NCBI GenBank assembly: GCA_018660685.1
Contig: JABJJW010000011.1
Coordinates: 124,001-188,000, forward strand
Direction of reading: 5' to 3'
Source: Flavobacteriales bacterium
Lineage (GTDB): Bacteria; Bacteroidota; Bacteroidia; Flavobacteriales_G; Salibacteraceae
Length of the DNA: 64,000 nucleotides
Below, one piece after another: positions 16,573 through 25,019 of the stretch. The translations under genes and the position numbers were made by a program. Below the pieces are notes generated by a model. It was not told the origin of the DNA. It did not search any database and saw only the letters and a program-made list of their open reading frames with translations. How positions within the stretch are numbered: position 1 is the first letter of the stretch; each line of letters starts with the position of its first letter.

Positions 16573-16925
16573 TCTTTGTTTGGAGATTGGAGTAGTAGAG
16601 CTCTCAAAAATTTAACCTCATCTTCTAATTTTTCAACCCTTATCCGAAGTAAGTCTTCTTTCTCGCTTCGGAGCTTGAGGATGTATTCGTTTGTGAGATT
16701 TAAAACACTCTCCTCAAGAACTGTCTTGCGAGGGTTGAGCACAGTATCCAGTGGAATCTCCAGGATGTTCAAAATTTCTTCCAATCTAGACATGTCCAGC
16801 TTCACTTTTCCCGATTCGAGACGTGCATAGTTGGCTTGACTCATGCCTAGTCGATCGGCCATGAATTGCTGCGACCAATCCTTTGAGATGCGCAACATGC
16901 GGATGTTCCTTGAAAAATCATTCAT
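16551..16925 (-). CDS. XRE-family helix-turn-helix regulator
   Basis: The 124-residue protein has an N-terminal HTH_XRE domain (IRMLRISKDWSQQFMADRLG, then MSQANYARLESGKVKLDM as recognition region) and a C-terminal heptad-rich stretch (LRSEKEDLLRIRVEKLEDEVKFL) likely to form a coiled-coil dimer. No ligand domain is present. Target genes are unknown; the nearest candidates are the sRNA-like locus and the small gene at 17255. On the minus strand TAAGTTTG (16937-16930) sits only 4 bp before the ATG, so if it is the -7 box the mRNA is nearly leaderless. Confidence 0.88.
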   Translation of the reverse strand: MNDFSRNIRMLRISKDWSQQFMADRLGMSQANYARLESGKVKLDMSRLEEILNILEIPLDTVLNPRKTVLEESVLNLTNEYILKLRSEKEDLLRIRVEKLEDEVKFLRALLLQSPNKDQSKESR

Positions 16926-17004
16926 TTTACAAACTTAATGCATAATAGGTATATATTATACATTTAAGTTGTATTTCATACATGCGCACTCACCATATTT
17001 GTCT

Positions 17005-17120
17005 TTATAAATGTGGCTAGGAAACCAAACCGGATGTACTAGTCACATGGTTAGAATCCCCAAAAGCAGCTTCTTTTTCGGCAGGGTCAGAGATTAAACA
17101 AAAAGAAGCTGCTTTTTTTA
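17005..17120 (+). ncRNA. Candidate small RNA ending in an intrinsic terminator
   Basis: A promoter-like CATATTTG (16994-17001) is followed about 110 bp later by an intrinsic terminator that no annotated plus-strand gene needs, since the preceding plus-strand gene ends at 16572 and an antisense gene lies between. This arrangement is what an orphan sRNA gene of roughly 115 nt would look like. The segment GGTTAGAATCCCC inside it recalls a tRNA T-arm but cannot form the five-base-pair stem. No Rfam family is recognised by eye; the 5' end is a guess. Confidence 0.3.
17062..17120 (+). terminator. Intrinsic terminator with 17-bp perfect stem
   Basis: AAAAGCAGCTTCTTTTT (17062-17078) and AAAAAGAAGCTGCTTTT (17101-17117) are perfect inverted copies around a 22-nt loop and run into a T-tract (TTTTTTT) on the plus strand. 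The long loop is unusual for a simple terminator and would also allow an alternative-folding attenuator for the gene at 17255. Confidence 0.6.
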
Positions 17121-17254
17121 TGCCCATTTTTCCAGAAAATCAGATGGATTGTGAATAACTTGTTAGAATATAACATTCCATCGTTGAGAAGTCTTTTCAA
17201 AGAGCTTTCGTAGTTTAAAAGAAGTTTTTACGTTCGAGTCTTGAAAGAACGACC

Positions 17255-17665
17255 ATGAATCTAGTTAAGAAACGACAGGATCTTATTGACAACATTGAGA
17301 CAATTGAGGGCTATCTTACAGGTAAAAGTAAGAAGGACAAAGACTGGACGTTGGATAGGATTGTGAATGCTGAAAAGCTTGTGATATATAAGGTGAACGG
17401 CAATAACCATTTCGCTCCATACGACTTTTTGGCGTTGAAGAGCAACAGTATAGCCGAACACGATGAAGGGATTGCGGAATTTGAACCGAAGAAGGTTCGC
17501 GGTATTGTAACCTCCATTGTAGGAAACTCTTTCATCAATGAAACGACGGAAGATAGGTATACTGAGTACCTAAAAAGATTGAGTAAAAAACCGCCTAAAA
17601 TCGCTCGAGTGTTTTGGAGGATCAAAGATGAACGCGGTAAAAATTACAACCTGAAGAGGGAGTAG
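17255..17665 (+). CDS. Hypothetical protein, 136 aa
   Basis: I do not recognise a family with confidence. The product is soluble, basic and lysine-rich, with an N-terminal predicted helix (KKRQDLIDNIETIEGYLTG) and a central segment HFAPYDFLALKSNSIAEHD. That segment faintly recalls the 'F-(A/Y)-P-S-x-F-x-(G/A)-(Y/F)-K-x-N-(S/T)' module seen before HNH-nuclease domains in some restriction-type proteins. No nuclease motif follows, so a DNA-related role is only a hint. It stands alone, between the sRNA-like locus and its own terminator, consistent with a single-gene unit. Confidence 0.6.
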   Translation: MNLVKKRQDLIDNIETIEGYLTGKSKKDKDWTLDRIVNAEKLVIYKVNGNNHFAPYDFLALKSNSIAEHDEGIAEFEPKKVRGIVTSIVGNSFINETTEDRYTEYLKRLSKKPPKIARVFWRIKDERGKNYNLKRE

Positions 17666-17687
17666 CTATTTTAAAAACGACATAGTG

Positions 17688-17726
17688 AGCCCTGGTTCCG
17701 ATTGCTATCAGAACTGGGCTTTTTTT
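17688..17726 (+). terminator. Intrinsic terminator after the 136-aa gene
   Basis: AGCCCTGGTTC (17688-17698) pairs with GAACTGGGCT (17711-17720) with a small bulge, followed by a T-tract (17720-17726). It ends the plus-strand gene; the convergent gene ends inside the T-tract (stop at 17725-17727). Confidence 0.7.
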
Positions 17727-18147
17727 ATGGCTTTCTCGCACATTCTTTATTGAACAGATAAACCGAGGTAGCGACTTTTCGTCGACCGGTGGAGATGGTA
17801 GGAATACTCAAGCCCATTAGCACCAGGCCTCCGCCAGGAGTCGGGTAGCTAATTTCTTCCTTTCCATTGAGCAAATAATTGCCCGCGCCGACGATGGTGA
17901 AAACAGCGCCGATTGCCAGCATGGTAGTTCCGAGCTTCTCATAATTTCTGCCGCTATCATAGTGCCCCAATGATCGAGGACAATCTTTCATTAATATTCG
18001 AATTCTCGTCGGCCCAATCCGCATTGGTCCTTGGTAAACTTCGTAAGTGTACTTATCAGATTTAAGCGACAAGGAATCGGGAATGATTTGGGCCATAGAA
18101 GCATCAACTGCACACATCGTCAGGACCAGGATGATCATCCATTTCAT
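17725..18147 (-). CDS. Exported/membrane hypothetical protein, 140 aa
   Basis: Using ATG 18147 the protein begins with a signal peptide (MKWMIILVLTMCAVDASMAQ); the longer frame from 18198 adds 17 non-signal residues. The mature part has two hydrophobic stretches (TTMLAIGAVFTIVGAGNYLL and GGGLVLMGLSIPTISTG) and ends in VATSVYLFNKECARKP. This 'two helices then R-K-x-A-x-x-x-Y-x-x-N' layout is common in small uncharacterised Bacteroidota envelope proteins. No function can be assigned. It has no same-strand neighbour and is followed by the shared terminator. Confidence 0.65.
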   Translation of the reverse strand: MKWMIILVLTMCAVDASMAQIIPDSLSLKSDKYTYEVYQGPMRIGPTRIRILMKDCPRSLGHYDSGRNYEKLGTTMLAIGAVFTIVGAGNYLLNGKEEISYPTPGGGLVLMGLSIPTISTGRRKVATSVYLFNKECARKP

Positions 18148-18241
18148 AGAGGAAAGATACTTACTGTTTGATAAATCAATGATGGTTTCGTAGACCATAA
18201 ATATTTCGTCAACAACATCTATAAAATCAATTTATTGCCTG

Positions 18242-18249
18242 TACTTTTG
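18242..18249 (+). promoter_or_regulatory. -7 box of the marC promoter
   Basis: TACTTTTG fits the Bacteroidota -7 consensus TAnnTTTG and is followed by C, as often seen. No good -33 TTG stands at the ideal distance. It would give a leader of roughly 30 nt before the marC ATG at 18285. Confidence 0.45.
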
Positions 18250-18284
18250 CAGTCAGAAAAACAGGCTTTTAAAACTGAATGTAA

Positions 18285-18851
18285 ATGTTTGATTTTAAAG
18301 AAATTAGCACAGCCACGATGGTCCTCTTTGCGGTCATTGATATCATAGGTTCAATTCCTATAATTATTCAGCTCCGTCAAAAGGCTGGACACATCCAATC
18401 TGAGAAGGCAAGTTTTGTCTCTTTGATCATTCTGATTCTCTTTCTATTTCTGGGTGAAGAAATTTTAGCCTTGATTGGAATCGATATTAATTCATTCGCA
18501 ATTGCGGGTTCTTTTGTACTGTTCTTTCTGTCTCTCGAGTTAATTCTTGGAATCAAGCTATATAAGGACGACATGCCAACAAGCACTTCCGTGGTGCCCT
18601 TGGCATTTCCATTGATAGCTGGGGCAGGAACCATGACTTCTCTAATTTCATTGAGAGCAGAATATGAAGTACAGAACATTGTGGTTGCAGTGTTCATCAA
18701 CGTTCTCCTTGTGTACCTAGTTCTTAAAACTACAGCGAAGATTGAGAAGTTTCTTGGTGCAACAGGGATTGCTATTATTCGGAAAGTCTTTGGAATAATT
18801 CTGCTAGCCATAGCAGTGAAGCTGTTTAGAACCAACATTGGAGTTCTTTAA
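18285..18851 (+). CDS. MarC family integral membrane protein
   Basis: The 188-residue protein has six predicted membrane helices and family hallmarks: a first helix with FAVIDIIGSIPIII, the central PLAFPLIAGAGTMTSLISL, and a last helix AIIRKVFGIILLAIAVKLF. MarC-family proteins are widespread but their substrate is not established; the old link to multiple antibiotic resistance has not held up. The gene is monocistronic, with its own promoter-like box upstream and wlbA-like gene 88 bp downstream. Confidence 0.9.
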   Translation: MFDFKEISTATMVLFAVIDIIGSIPIIIQLRQKAGHIQSEKASFVSLIILILFLFLGEEILALIGIDINSFAIAGSFVLFFLSLELILGIKLYKDDMPTSTSVVPLAFPLIAGAGTMTSLISLRAEYEVQNIVVAVFINVLLVYLVLKTTAKIEKFLGATGIAIIRKVFGIILLAIAVKLFRTNIGVL

Positions 18852-18938
18852 GGAATACAAAGGAGGTATTGACGTTGTAGAGCGTCATTAAATACACTAG
18901 GGCGTAGAACCATATCTTCGCAATCTCAAATTTAGAAC

Positions 18939-19967
18939 ATGTCAAAAAGCACATTTGCAGTCATAGGATTCGGGCACATTGGTAAGAAGCACGCCATTAT
19001 GGTTAGTGGAAATGATGATAGCGATCTGGTCGCAATTATTGACACTGATGAGGCAAAGCAGAAGAAAGCTCGCGATACCTACTCAGGTGTTCAGGTTTTT
19101 GGTTCACTCGAAGATTTTCTCACCTCTGACGTTGAAGCAGATGTGGTGAATATCTGCACACCAAATGGCTATCACGCTTCCCAAGCGATAAAGGCCTTGG
19201 ATAATCGCTCCCATGTTGTGCTAGAGAAGCCAATGGGCTTGACTCGACAAGAATGTGAAGAGGTGATCTTTAAGTCGCTACAAGTTTCAAAGCACGTATT
19301 CTGCGTGAAGCAAAACAGATATAGTCCATCTTCTAAGTGGATGAAGTCACTGATGGAAGAAAATAAACTTGGACGAATCAATATGGTTCAGCTCAGTTGC
19401 TACTGGAACCGGGATAGTCGATACTATAAGGCTGGTGGGTGGAAAGGAACTAGAAACCTTGATGGAGGAATTCTCTTCACACAGTTCAGTCACTTCATCG
19501 ACATCATGTATTGGTTGTTTGGAGACATTCAGAACATCGTAGCGATGAGTACCAACTTCAATCACAAGGGCTCTACAGAGTTCGATGATTCAGGACTCGT
19601 TCAGTTTGAATTTGTCAACGGAGGGTTTGGCTCTGTCAATTACAGCACAGCTATCTATGGCCAAAACTTTGAAAGCAGCATTGTCGTTGTTGGAGAGAAG
19701 GGGACACTTAAGGTCAGTGGTCAATACATGGACAAGGTTGAGTACTGTCACATTGAAGACTACGAAATGCCTCAACTACCTCCTCCAAACCCGCCAAATG
19801 ACTATGGCGATTACAAAGGAAGCGCTGCGAATCATCATTACGTCATTCAGAACGTAATAGATGTTCTTACGGGAAAATCTCAGATTTCAACGAATGCCTT
19901 GGAAGGAATGAAGGTTGTTGAAATGATCGAGCGGATCCACAATAAGCAACGTCAGATGCTTCATTGA
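18939..19967 (+). CDS. Gfo/Idh/MocA oxidoreductase, WlbA/WbpB-like
   Basis: The 342-residue protein has an N-terminal Rossmann domain (AVIGFGHIGKKHA), the catalytic-lysine motif EKPMGL and a C-terminal beta-sheet domain. The KQNRYSP and GGWKGTRNLDGGILFTQFSHFIDI motifs resemble WlbA/WbpB, which oxidise C3 of UDP-GlcNAc-uronate for 3-amino sugar synthesis. The DegT aminotransferase at 29154 could be its WbpE-like partner, though about 9 kb away. The 3' end overlaps the convergent membrane-protein gene by 7 bp. Sugar specificity is inference. Confidence 0.85.
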   Translation: MSKSTFAVIGFGHIGKKHAIMVSGNDDSDLVAIIDTDEAKQKKARDTYSGVQVFGSLEDFLTSDVEADVVNICTPNGYHASQAIKALDNRSHVVLEKPMGLTRQECEEVIFKSLQVSKHVFCVKQNRYSPSSKWMKSLMEENKLGRINMVQLSCYWNRDSRYYKAGGWKGTRNLDGGILFTQFSHFIDIMYWLFGDIQNIVAMSTNFNHKGSTEFDDSGLVQFEFVNGGFGSVNYSTAIYGQNFESSIVVVGEKGTLKVSGQYMDKVEYCHIEDYEMPQLPPPNPPNDYGDYKGSAANHHYVIQNVIDVLTGKSQISTNALEGMKVVEMIERIHNKQRQMLH

Positions 19968-21847
19968 CGCTTTTGGTAAAGGGCGAACACGCCATTGTCG
20001 AATATTAGGCCGTAAGGTCCATTTGGATCATCTAGTAAAGAAGTGTAAAAAGCCAAGTAATCCTTATCCGCCGGCGGTGTTACCTCTGTTGTTTGTGGCC
20101 AGTTCGCGTCTCTGACATTTACCTTAGAAGAGAGTATCAATTCAGGAGCTTCGTCACTCTTTAAAAACACTTCTTTTTCATTCTCACTCTTTTTGGTCAT
20201 CCGCCAATAGATCTTAACTCCTGGGCTTAATCCAAGAGTATAGTGGAACATCGGGATAGTGTTAAGGCATAGAAGAGTTCCTTTTAGATCTTCCTTTTTC
20301 GCAAACCCGGCTAGCTCGTCTGTGGTCTTTACACGCGAGGCAGTACTGTGAATTCCCAACAAAGCAGATGAGCTAAATGTTGATGTCAATTCTGATCTCA
20401 TGCCGTCACGGTAAATCGTGTGGTTCTTGTAGTTGAATGCTAAAATGAATAATGCAAGGGCGATTATTGTGCTGGTTGCTCTTCCAATAGTTGGTATCCT
20501 TTCGGAAGTGAACATTGAGCATAAGCCAAAAGCCAGTGGTAACACAATGGCGCCTGAAGTAACCATGTTTCGGATTCCGGTATTGGAACCGACAAAAGAG
20601 ACCAAGCATAATATCACGGCTGAGATTAGAAGTGGTATTTCTTCCTTCTTCCTAGAACTCGCGAATGCAATGATTGCGACAGTAAGAGTTATGCCGATGT
20701 AGAAATAGTAGTAATAGTCATTGCTCATCCATCGATGCCAAATCACCAGGGTTATCAAAAATGAGAGACCCCAAAGCCAGTAATTTCTACCAACCGTAGT
20801 CAATCCAATGAGAAGGATGCTAATGGCTATTGGCCAAGTTCTATCTAGAAGATAGCCAAGGTTCTTGCTGTATAACCTAGAAAGAGTATCAGGGTCATGT
20901 TTATGTACTTCGAGATTGTTGGATAGTACTTCTCCTTGGATATATGGTTCCACCACAAAATCAGTGATTTGATCAGTATAATGTGCAAAGTTTCCAGAAG
21001 CGGCCAAGTACACCATAAAGCCTGATAGAATCATCACCAATCCAGCGACAAAAAACATCCCTCCTCGAATCGATTTCTTATAAAGAATGTATCCAAGGCC
21101 CACAGGAACCAAGATGATAAGGGTCAATTTGCTGATCGCAGCGAACCCAATCAGAACTCCCGAAATGAACCAATGCTTTTTAGTGGCGCTATCTTTTAGC
21201 AAGAAGAATATTGTGGCCAAGATCAAAAGCACTGAAAAGTTGTTGTAATTGATTGTCTGAACAACATAAACAAGTGCAATCCCAGATGCGGCCACACTCA
21301 TGAGGAAGCTAATTCTATTCGGAAAATAAATTTTAAGCAGTTTAAACGAGACAGCTCCGACTCCAGCTTGTACCAATGCGAAACCGAGCCTTGACCATAA
21401 AATGTTAGGCGTTGGGAAGAGGTGAAGCCAGAGATAATTTATAAGCGATGAACCGAACTTAAAATTGACCAACGAGGAATTTGTAGGACCAAATAAGTAG
21501 TAGGAGACACTCAACCTCCTTCCTTCATCTGTTACGTCAAAACCGAGAGGTATCCAAAACAGACAGAGGAGTATCACGCACGCAAAAACCAATTTCCAGT
21601 CGGGTTGAGAGCTCGGATTGAGGATGATTGTACTAATTGTTCCAATGAACATTCCTGCTACAACAGATTGAAACCCGAACAGCCCAAATAGGATTTCATT
21701 ACTGGAGAAACTCAACCAGATGAATGTTAGAACACCACTGACTAAACCAAACAATAGATGAAGAGGTGCTTTAGATTTAAGAATGCGCTCCACGACCCAT
21801 TCAATTGGCCTGTTCATTTGAGAATTGATCTGATTCCAGTTTGTCAT
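19961..21847 (-). CDS. GT-C type membrane glycosyltransferase-like protein
   Basis: The 628-residue protein has around a dozen predicted membrane helices in the first 460 residues and a C-terminal soluble domain. The extracytoplasmic loop after the third or fourth hydrophobic region holds an acidic motif (DVTDEGRR, near residue 107), as expected for GT-C enzymes of the GT39/ArnT superfamily that use lipid-linked sugars. The family is divergent, so substrate and even activity are open. ATG 21847 is used; M11 (21817) is an alternative that would lengthen the leader behind the TACATTTG box. It faces the polysaccharide operon across a shared promoter region. Confidence 0.7.
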   Translation of the reverse strand: MTNWNQINSQMNRPIEWVVERILKSKAPLHLLFGLVSGVLTFIWLSFSSNEILFGLFGFQSVVAGMFIGTISTIILNPSSQPDWKLVFACVILLCLFWIPLGFDVTDEGRRLSVSYYLFGPTNSSLVNFKFGSSLINYLWLHLFPTPNILWSRLGFALVQAGVGAVSFKLLKIYFPNRISFLMSVAASGIALVYVVQTINYNNFSVLLILATIFFLLKDSATKKHWFISGVLIGFAAISKLTLIILVPVGLGYILYKKSIRGGMFFVAGLVMILSGFMVYLAASGNFAHYTDQITDFVVEPYIQGEVLSNNLEVHKHDPDTLSRLYSKNLGYLLDRTWPIAISILLIGLTTVGRNYWLWGLSFLITLVIWHRWMSNDYYYYFYIGITLTVAIIAFASSRKKEEIPLLISAVILCLVSFVGSNTGIRNMVTSGAIVLPLAFGLCSMFTSERIPTIGRATSTIIALALFILAFNYKNHTIYRDGMRSELTSTFSSSALLGIHSTASRVKTTDELAGFAKKEDLKGTLLCLNTIPMFHYTLGLSPGVKIYWRMTKKSENEKEVFLKSDEAPELILSSKVNVRDANWPQTTEVTPPADKDYLAFYTSLLDDPNGPYGLIFDNGVFALYQKRQ

Positions 21848-21858
21848 TCGGAGTTCTT

Positions 21859-21925
21859 CAAATGTAAGTTGAGGATAACATACATCATGGCTCGGAATTT
21901 AAAGCCGAGCATAGTGGTATTTTTG
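21859..21925. promoter_or_regulatory. Divergent promoter region with an inverted repeat
   Basis: Two -7 boxes face away from each other: CAAATGTA (21859-21866; TACATTTG on the minus strand) for the GT-C gene and TATTTTTG (21918-21925) for the plus-strand polysaccharide operon. Between them GCTCGG (21890-21895) and CCGAGC (21905-21910) form an inverted repeat with 9-bp spacer, placed where an operator could act on both promoters. No -33 TTG is at ideal spacing. Confidence 0.4.
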
Positions 21926-21944
21926 CCGCTAAATCACCGAGTTT

Positions 21945-23522
21945 TTGAAGATTAAGATGTTCGTCTTCAATAACTGCGCGAATGATGCGCGGGTACTGAA
22001 GGAAGCCAAAACACTTACTGAAGCGGGCCACATTGTTGAAATTGTAGCCTTGTTGGACAAGAAAACTGTCCCTGACGAAGAAAAGGAAGGGTTCAGTATT
22101 CATCGTCTTGCGCTAAACCCTGTCCATCTCCAATTGATCAGATTCTTTGGAAACCCTCTCAAATTCGCATTGGCCTATTTGAAAGGCTCTAATAGTGAGA
22201 CTGAGATCACCGCTCCCAAGAAGAGAGGAAGAGGATTATTTGGTTCTGTGGTTATGCGAATGCGAATTTGGAATAGAAAGTTGCGGAAGAAAATTATAGC
22301 GAATCGACAGGCGCAATTTGAACATCCATCGCTTATGCATGCGGATAATCGAAAGCTGGTGCTTTCTGCGGTATTCAGTTCACCAGCCATCCTTTCTCAA
22401 GTATTATTTTTCGCTGTAGCCTATCTCGTGTTTAGATCCTATCGACTTGGTAGGTGGGTCGTCATCAAATCGTACCGATATATCAAAATTGGAATTCAGC
22501 GTTCTGCCAAGTTCTTGATTCAGAAACCATTGAAATGGCTTCTTCTTCCCTGGCACAAATACTTCACCTATCATGACTTCTACCGAAAAGCAATGTCGTG
22601 GTCTACGCTTCATCCTGCGGATGTCTATCACTGCCATGACTTGAATACTTTGAAAATTGGGATTGAGTTGAAACGAAGGCAAAAGGCCTTACTGGTCTAT
22701 GATTCTCACGAATTGTACCTGCATAAAAACAGAATTTTTAAGCCAGGTAGAATTAAGCAGATGATTCTGGAAAGAATTGAACGTAAAGGGATGAATTTGG
22801 CTGATACAGTCATCACCGTTGGTGCTTGCATAGCTGAATGGATGGCAGAAAAATACAAAGTGACCACACCAACTGTCATCCTAAATGCTCCGAAATTCAA
22901 AGAGGCAAATGAAGGTGTGAAAGATGGTGTCTCATTGAGATCAGCACTCAATATTCCTCAAGAGAAATTTCTACTAATTTATTCTGGTGGAATAACCTTT
23001 AATCGTGGGTTAGAGAATGTGATAAAAGCAGTGAGCCAGATCGATGACATATTCTTTGTAATGCTTGGATATGGCAACGATGACTACTTGGCTTCGCTTC
23101 GAAAACTGATCATAGACGAGGAAGCTCAGGACAAGATTTCCTTTTATGGCCCAGTGCCCCATGCGGAAGTAGCGAGTTATCTGGCGTCCGCTGACTGCGG
23201 AATAGCACCAATCATGAATATATGCTTGAGCTACTATTTCTGCGCTCCAAACAAACTCTTTGAATTCGTTCAAGCTAGGCTTCCAGTTCTGGCAAGCAAT
23301 TTCCCGGAAATGCAGAAAGTGATTGATGACAACGATATTGGATTGACTTTTGACCCTGCGAATGTGCAGAGCATCATTGATTCGATCATGTCCATGAAGA
23401 CGAATGACGAGAAACGAGAATACTATCGGGGTAATACACATTCAGCAGCAATGAACTATAATTGGCGCGTCGAAGAAGAAAAGTTGAAGGCGATTTACAA
23501 TCGATTGATCGAAGCCGCATGA
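21945..23522 (+). CDS. Glycosyltransferase family 4 with a hydrophobic insertion
   Basis: The 525-residue GT-B protein opens with MFVFNNCANDARVLKEAKTL and ends with a typical GT4 C-terminal half (IYSGGITFNRGLENVIKAV, APNKLFEFVQARLPVLASN). Between the first strands and YHCHDLNTLKIG lies an insertion of about 150 residues with basic and hydrophobic stretches (ILSQVLFFAVAYLVFRSY; FLIQKPLKWLLLPWHKYF), probably for membrane association. The start is TTG 21945 or ATG 21957; a TAA lies five codons upstream of the TTG. It heads the plus-strand polysaccharide operon, and its stop overlaps the permease ATG as ATGA. Confidence 0.88.
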   Translation: MKIKMFVFNNCANDARVLKEAKTLTEAGHIVEIVALLDKKTVPDEEKEGFSIHRLALNPVHLQLIRFFGNPLKFALAYLKGSNSETEITAPKKRGRGLFGSVVMRMRIWNRKLRKKIIANRQAQFEHPSLMHADNRKLVLSAVFSSPAILSQVLFFAVAYLVFRSYRLGRWVVIKSYRYIKIGIQRSAKFLIQKPLKWLLLPWHKYFTYHDFYRKAMSWSTLHPADVYHCHDLNTLKIGIELKRRQKALLVYDSHELYLHKNRIFKPGRIKQMILERIERKGMNLADTVITVGACIAEWMAEKYKVTTPTVILNAPKFKEANEGVKDGVSLRSALNIPQEKFLLIYSGGITFNRGLENVIKAVSQIDDIFFVMLGYGNDDYLASLRKLIIDEEAQDKISFYGPVPHAEVASYLASADCGIAPIMNICLSYYFCAPNKLFEFVQARLPVLASNFPEMQKVIDDNDIGLTFDPANVQSIIDSIMSMKTNDEKREYYRGNTHSAAMNYNWRVEEEKLKAIYNRLIEAA

Positions 23523-24283
23523 GTTTCTTAACCAGTTCATATAAAGCGATCCTCAAGTATCTGGTCTGGGGTGAAGTAAAGATTAAGTACAAGAATCGGG
23601 TGCTTGGAGCAGCCTGGGCTGTGCTGGACCCATTGATGTTGATGCTCATTTACCTCGTTCTTATCAAATTCATATTCCAAAGAGGTGGACCCAATTATGC
23701 CGTTGAGCTATTGACCGGATTGATTACCTATCGCTGGTTCTCGACATCTGTCGTCACTGCATCACGGTCATTGCTCTCCAATGGGAAGCTGCTCCAGACG
23801 GTCAAATTCCCATATTCTGTGCTCCCGTTGTCGAGAGTAATAATTAATGGAGTCGACTTCCTTATAGGCTTGGTCATTCTCTTTGTGTTTATTACGTTTT
23901 ATCAGGTGTCGCCTACACTTCAATGGGCGTGGCTACCAGTCTTGATTCTGATTGAATTCCAGTTCATCCTCGCTTGTGCACTTATTGTTTCCATTGTTGG
24001 GATTTACTTTCGAGATTTATTGAACATTCTGACTTTCGGCGTCCGAATATTACTCTACTTAAGCCCGATTCTATATGGACTTGATCAGCTACCTGAGCGA
24101 TTCCATACGGCCTACATGGCATTGAGCCCGTTATCTGGATTAATCATCTCGTTTAAAAATGTGCTTATCCACGGAACTTGGCCTAGCGAATATCTGTTCG
24201 TCTTTATAGCCTTGAGTTTGGTGCTTTGGTCGATCGCTATTTACCTGTATAAAACCAGAAAAAACATTTCCAAAGACTTATAG
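23519..24283 (+). CDS. Polysaccharide ABC exporter permease (Wzm-like)
   Basis: This is the membrane subunit of an ABC-2 type exporter for O-antigen or teichoic-acid-like polymers. The 254-residue protein begins MSFLTSSYKAILKYLVWGEVKIKYKNRVLGAAWAV-style (amphipathic N-terminus then first helix) and has six helices, with the typical FRDLLNILTFGVRILLYLSPILY near the fifth. ATG 23519 overlaps the preceding stop; an extended in-frame start at 23462 would lie inside the upstream gene and is rejected. The ATPase follows after 1 bp. Confidence 0.93.
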   Translation: MSFLTSSYKAILKYLVWGEVKIKYKNRVLGAAWAVLDPLMLMLIYLVLIKFIFQRGGPNYAVELLTGLITYRWFSTSVVTASRSLLSNGKLLQTVKFPYSVLPLSRVIINGVDFLIGLVILFVFITFYQVSPTLQWAWLPVLILIEFQFILACALIVSIVGIYFRDLLNILTFGVRILLYLSPILYGLDQLPERFHTAYMALSPLSGLIISFKNVLIHGTWPSEYLFVFIALSLVLWSIAIYLYKTRKNISKDL

Positions 24284-24284
24284 G

Positions 24285-25019
24285 ATGACAGCAATTGAAG
24301 CCATAGATCTTGGGATACAGTTCAAACTCAGTCGTTTTAAAAACACGAGAGTAAAAGAGGTGTTGAGTAAAGTGATTACGCCGCAAAAAGTGGTGTCACA
24401 AAAGCAACACTTCTGGGCTCTTCGAAATCTTAATTTCAAGGTAGAGCAAGGTGAAGTACTTGGTGTGATTGGCTCGAATGGCTCTGGTAAATCTACCTTG
24501 TTGCGAGCGATAGGAGGGATTTACGAACCTGATGAAGGAAGTATAAACGTAAATGGATCAGCCTCGGCGCTTCTTTCGCTTGGTACTGGATTTAAAGATG
24601 AGTTGAGTGGTTGGGAAAATATCTTTCTCAATGCCACTATACTGGGGTTCACCCAAGATGAGATCAATGGGAACGTCCAGGATATTGTGGAATTCACAGA
24701 ATTGGGGAGATTCATCAATGAGCCGGTTAAAACCTATAGTTCTGGAATGAAGGCTCGGCTCGGCTTTGGAATTGCTGTTCATCTCCGACGCGAAATAATG
24801 CTCGTTGATGAAATTCTTGGAGTAGGCGACTTTAAATTTAGAAGAAAGAGTAAGGAGAAGATTCAGGATCTTATCAACGATGACCGCACAGTAGTATTGG
24901 TCAGCCACAGCATGGAGTCTATTGAAAACTACACAACCAAATGTCTTTGGATAAACAAAGGCCAGCAGATGAAATTTGGAGAGACTAAAGAGGTAATTGA
25001 AGCCTATCTCAAATCGTGA
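24285..25019 (+). CDS. Polysaccharide ABC exporter ATPase (Wzt-like, short form)
   Basis: The 244-residue nucleotide-binding subunit has Walker A GSNGSGKST (K69), the signature YSSGMKARLGF, Walker B IMLVDEILGVGD and the switch histidine SHSMES. The insertion GSASALLSLGTGFKDELSG after Walker A is characteristic of the Wzt/TagH group. It ends right after the ATPase fold and lacks the C-terminal carbohydrate-binding domain of Wzt proteins that recognise a terminal cap. It pairs with the permease just upstream; its TGA overlaps the GTG start of the next gene. Confidence 0.94.
   Translation: MTAIEAIDLGIQFKLSRFKNTRVKEVLSKVITPQKVVSQKQHFWALRNLNFKVEQGEVLGVIGSNGSGKSTLLRAIGGIYEPDEGSINVNGSASALLSLGTGFKDELSGWENIFLNATILGFTQDEINGNVQDIVEFTELGRFINEPVKTYSSGMKARLGFGIAVHLRREIMLVDEILGVGDFKFRRKSKEKIQDLINDDRTVVLVSHSMESIENYTTKCLWINKGQQMKFGETKEVIEAYLKS

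Larger units (their letters stand above)
16926..17254. other. Gene-free stretch holding a promoter-like box and a strong terminator hairpin
   Basis: No convincing ORF occurs in these 329 bp. It contains AT-rich DNA upstream of the regulator, a -7-like CATATTTG (16994-17001) with a TTG 22 bp upstream, about 60 nt of unassigned sequence, the long hairpin at 17062-17120, and then 134 bp leading to the next gene. Confidence 0.6.

Noticed and set aside
17005-17062. tRNA-like sequence (GGTTAGAATCCCC resembling a T-arm)
   Set aside because: The five-base-pair T-stem cannot form and no acceptor, D or anticodon arm is present.
21890-21910. Terminator between divergent genes
   Set aside because: The inverted repeat has no T-tract and lies between two outward-facing promoters, so it is more likely an operator.
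24285-25019. Frameshifted Wzt missing its C-terminal domain
   Set aside because: The next gene starts immediately as GTGA with a full GT4 product and no remnant of a carbohydrate-binding domain is present, so the short form is genuine.
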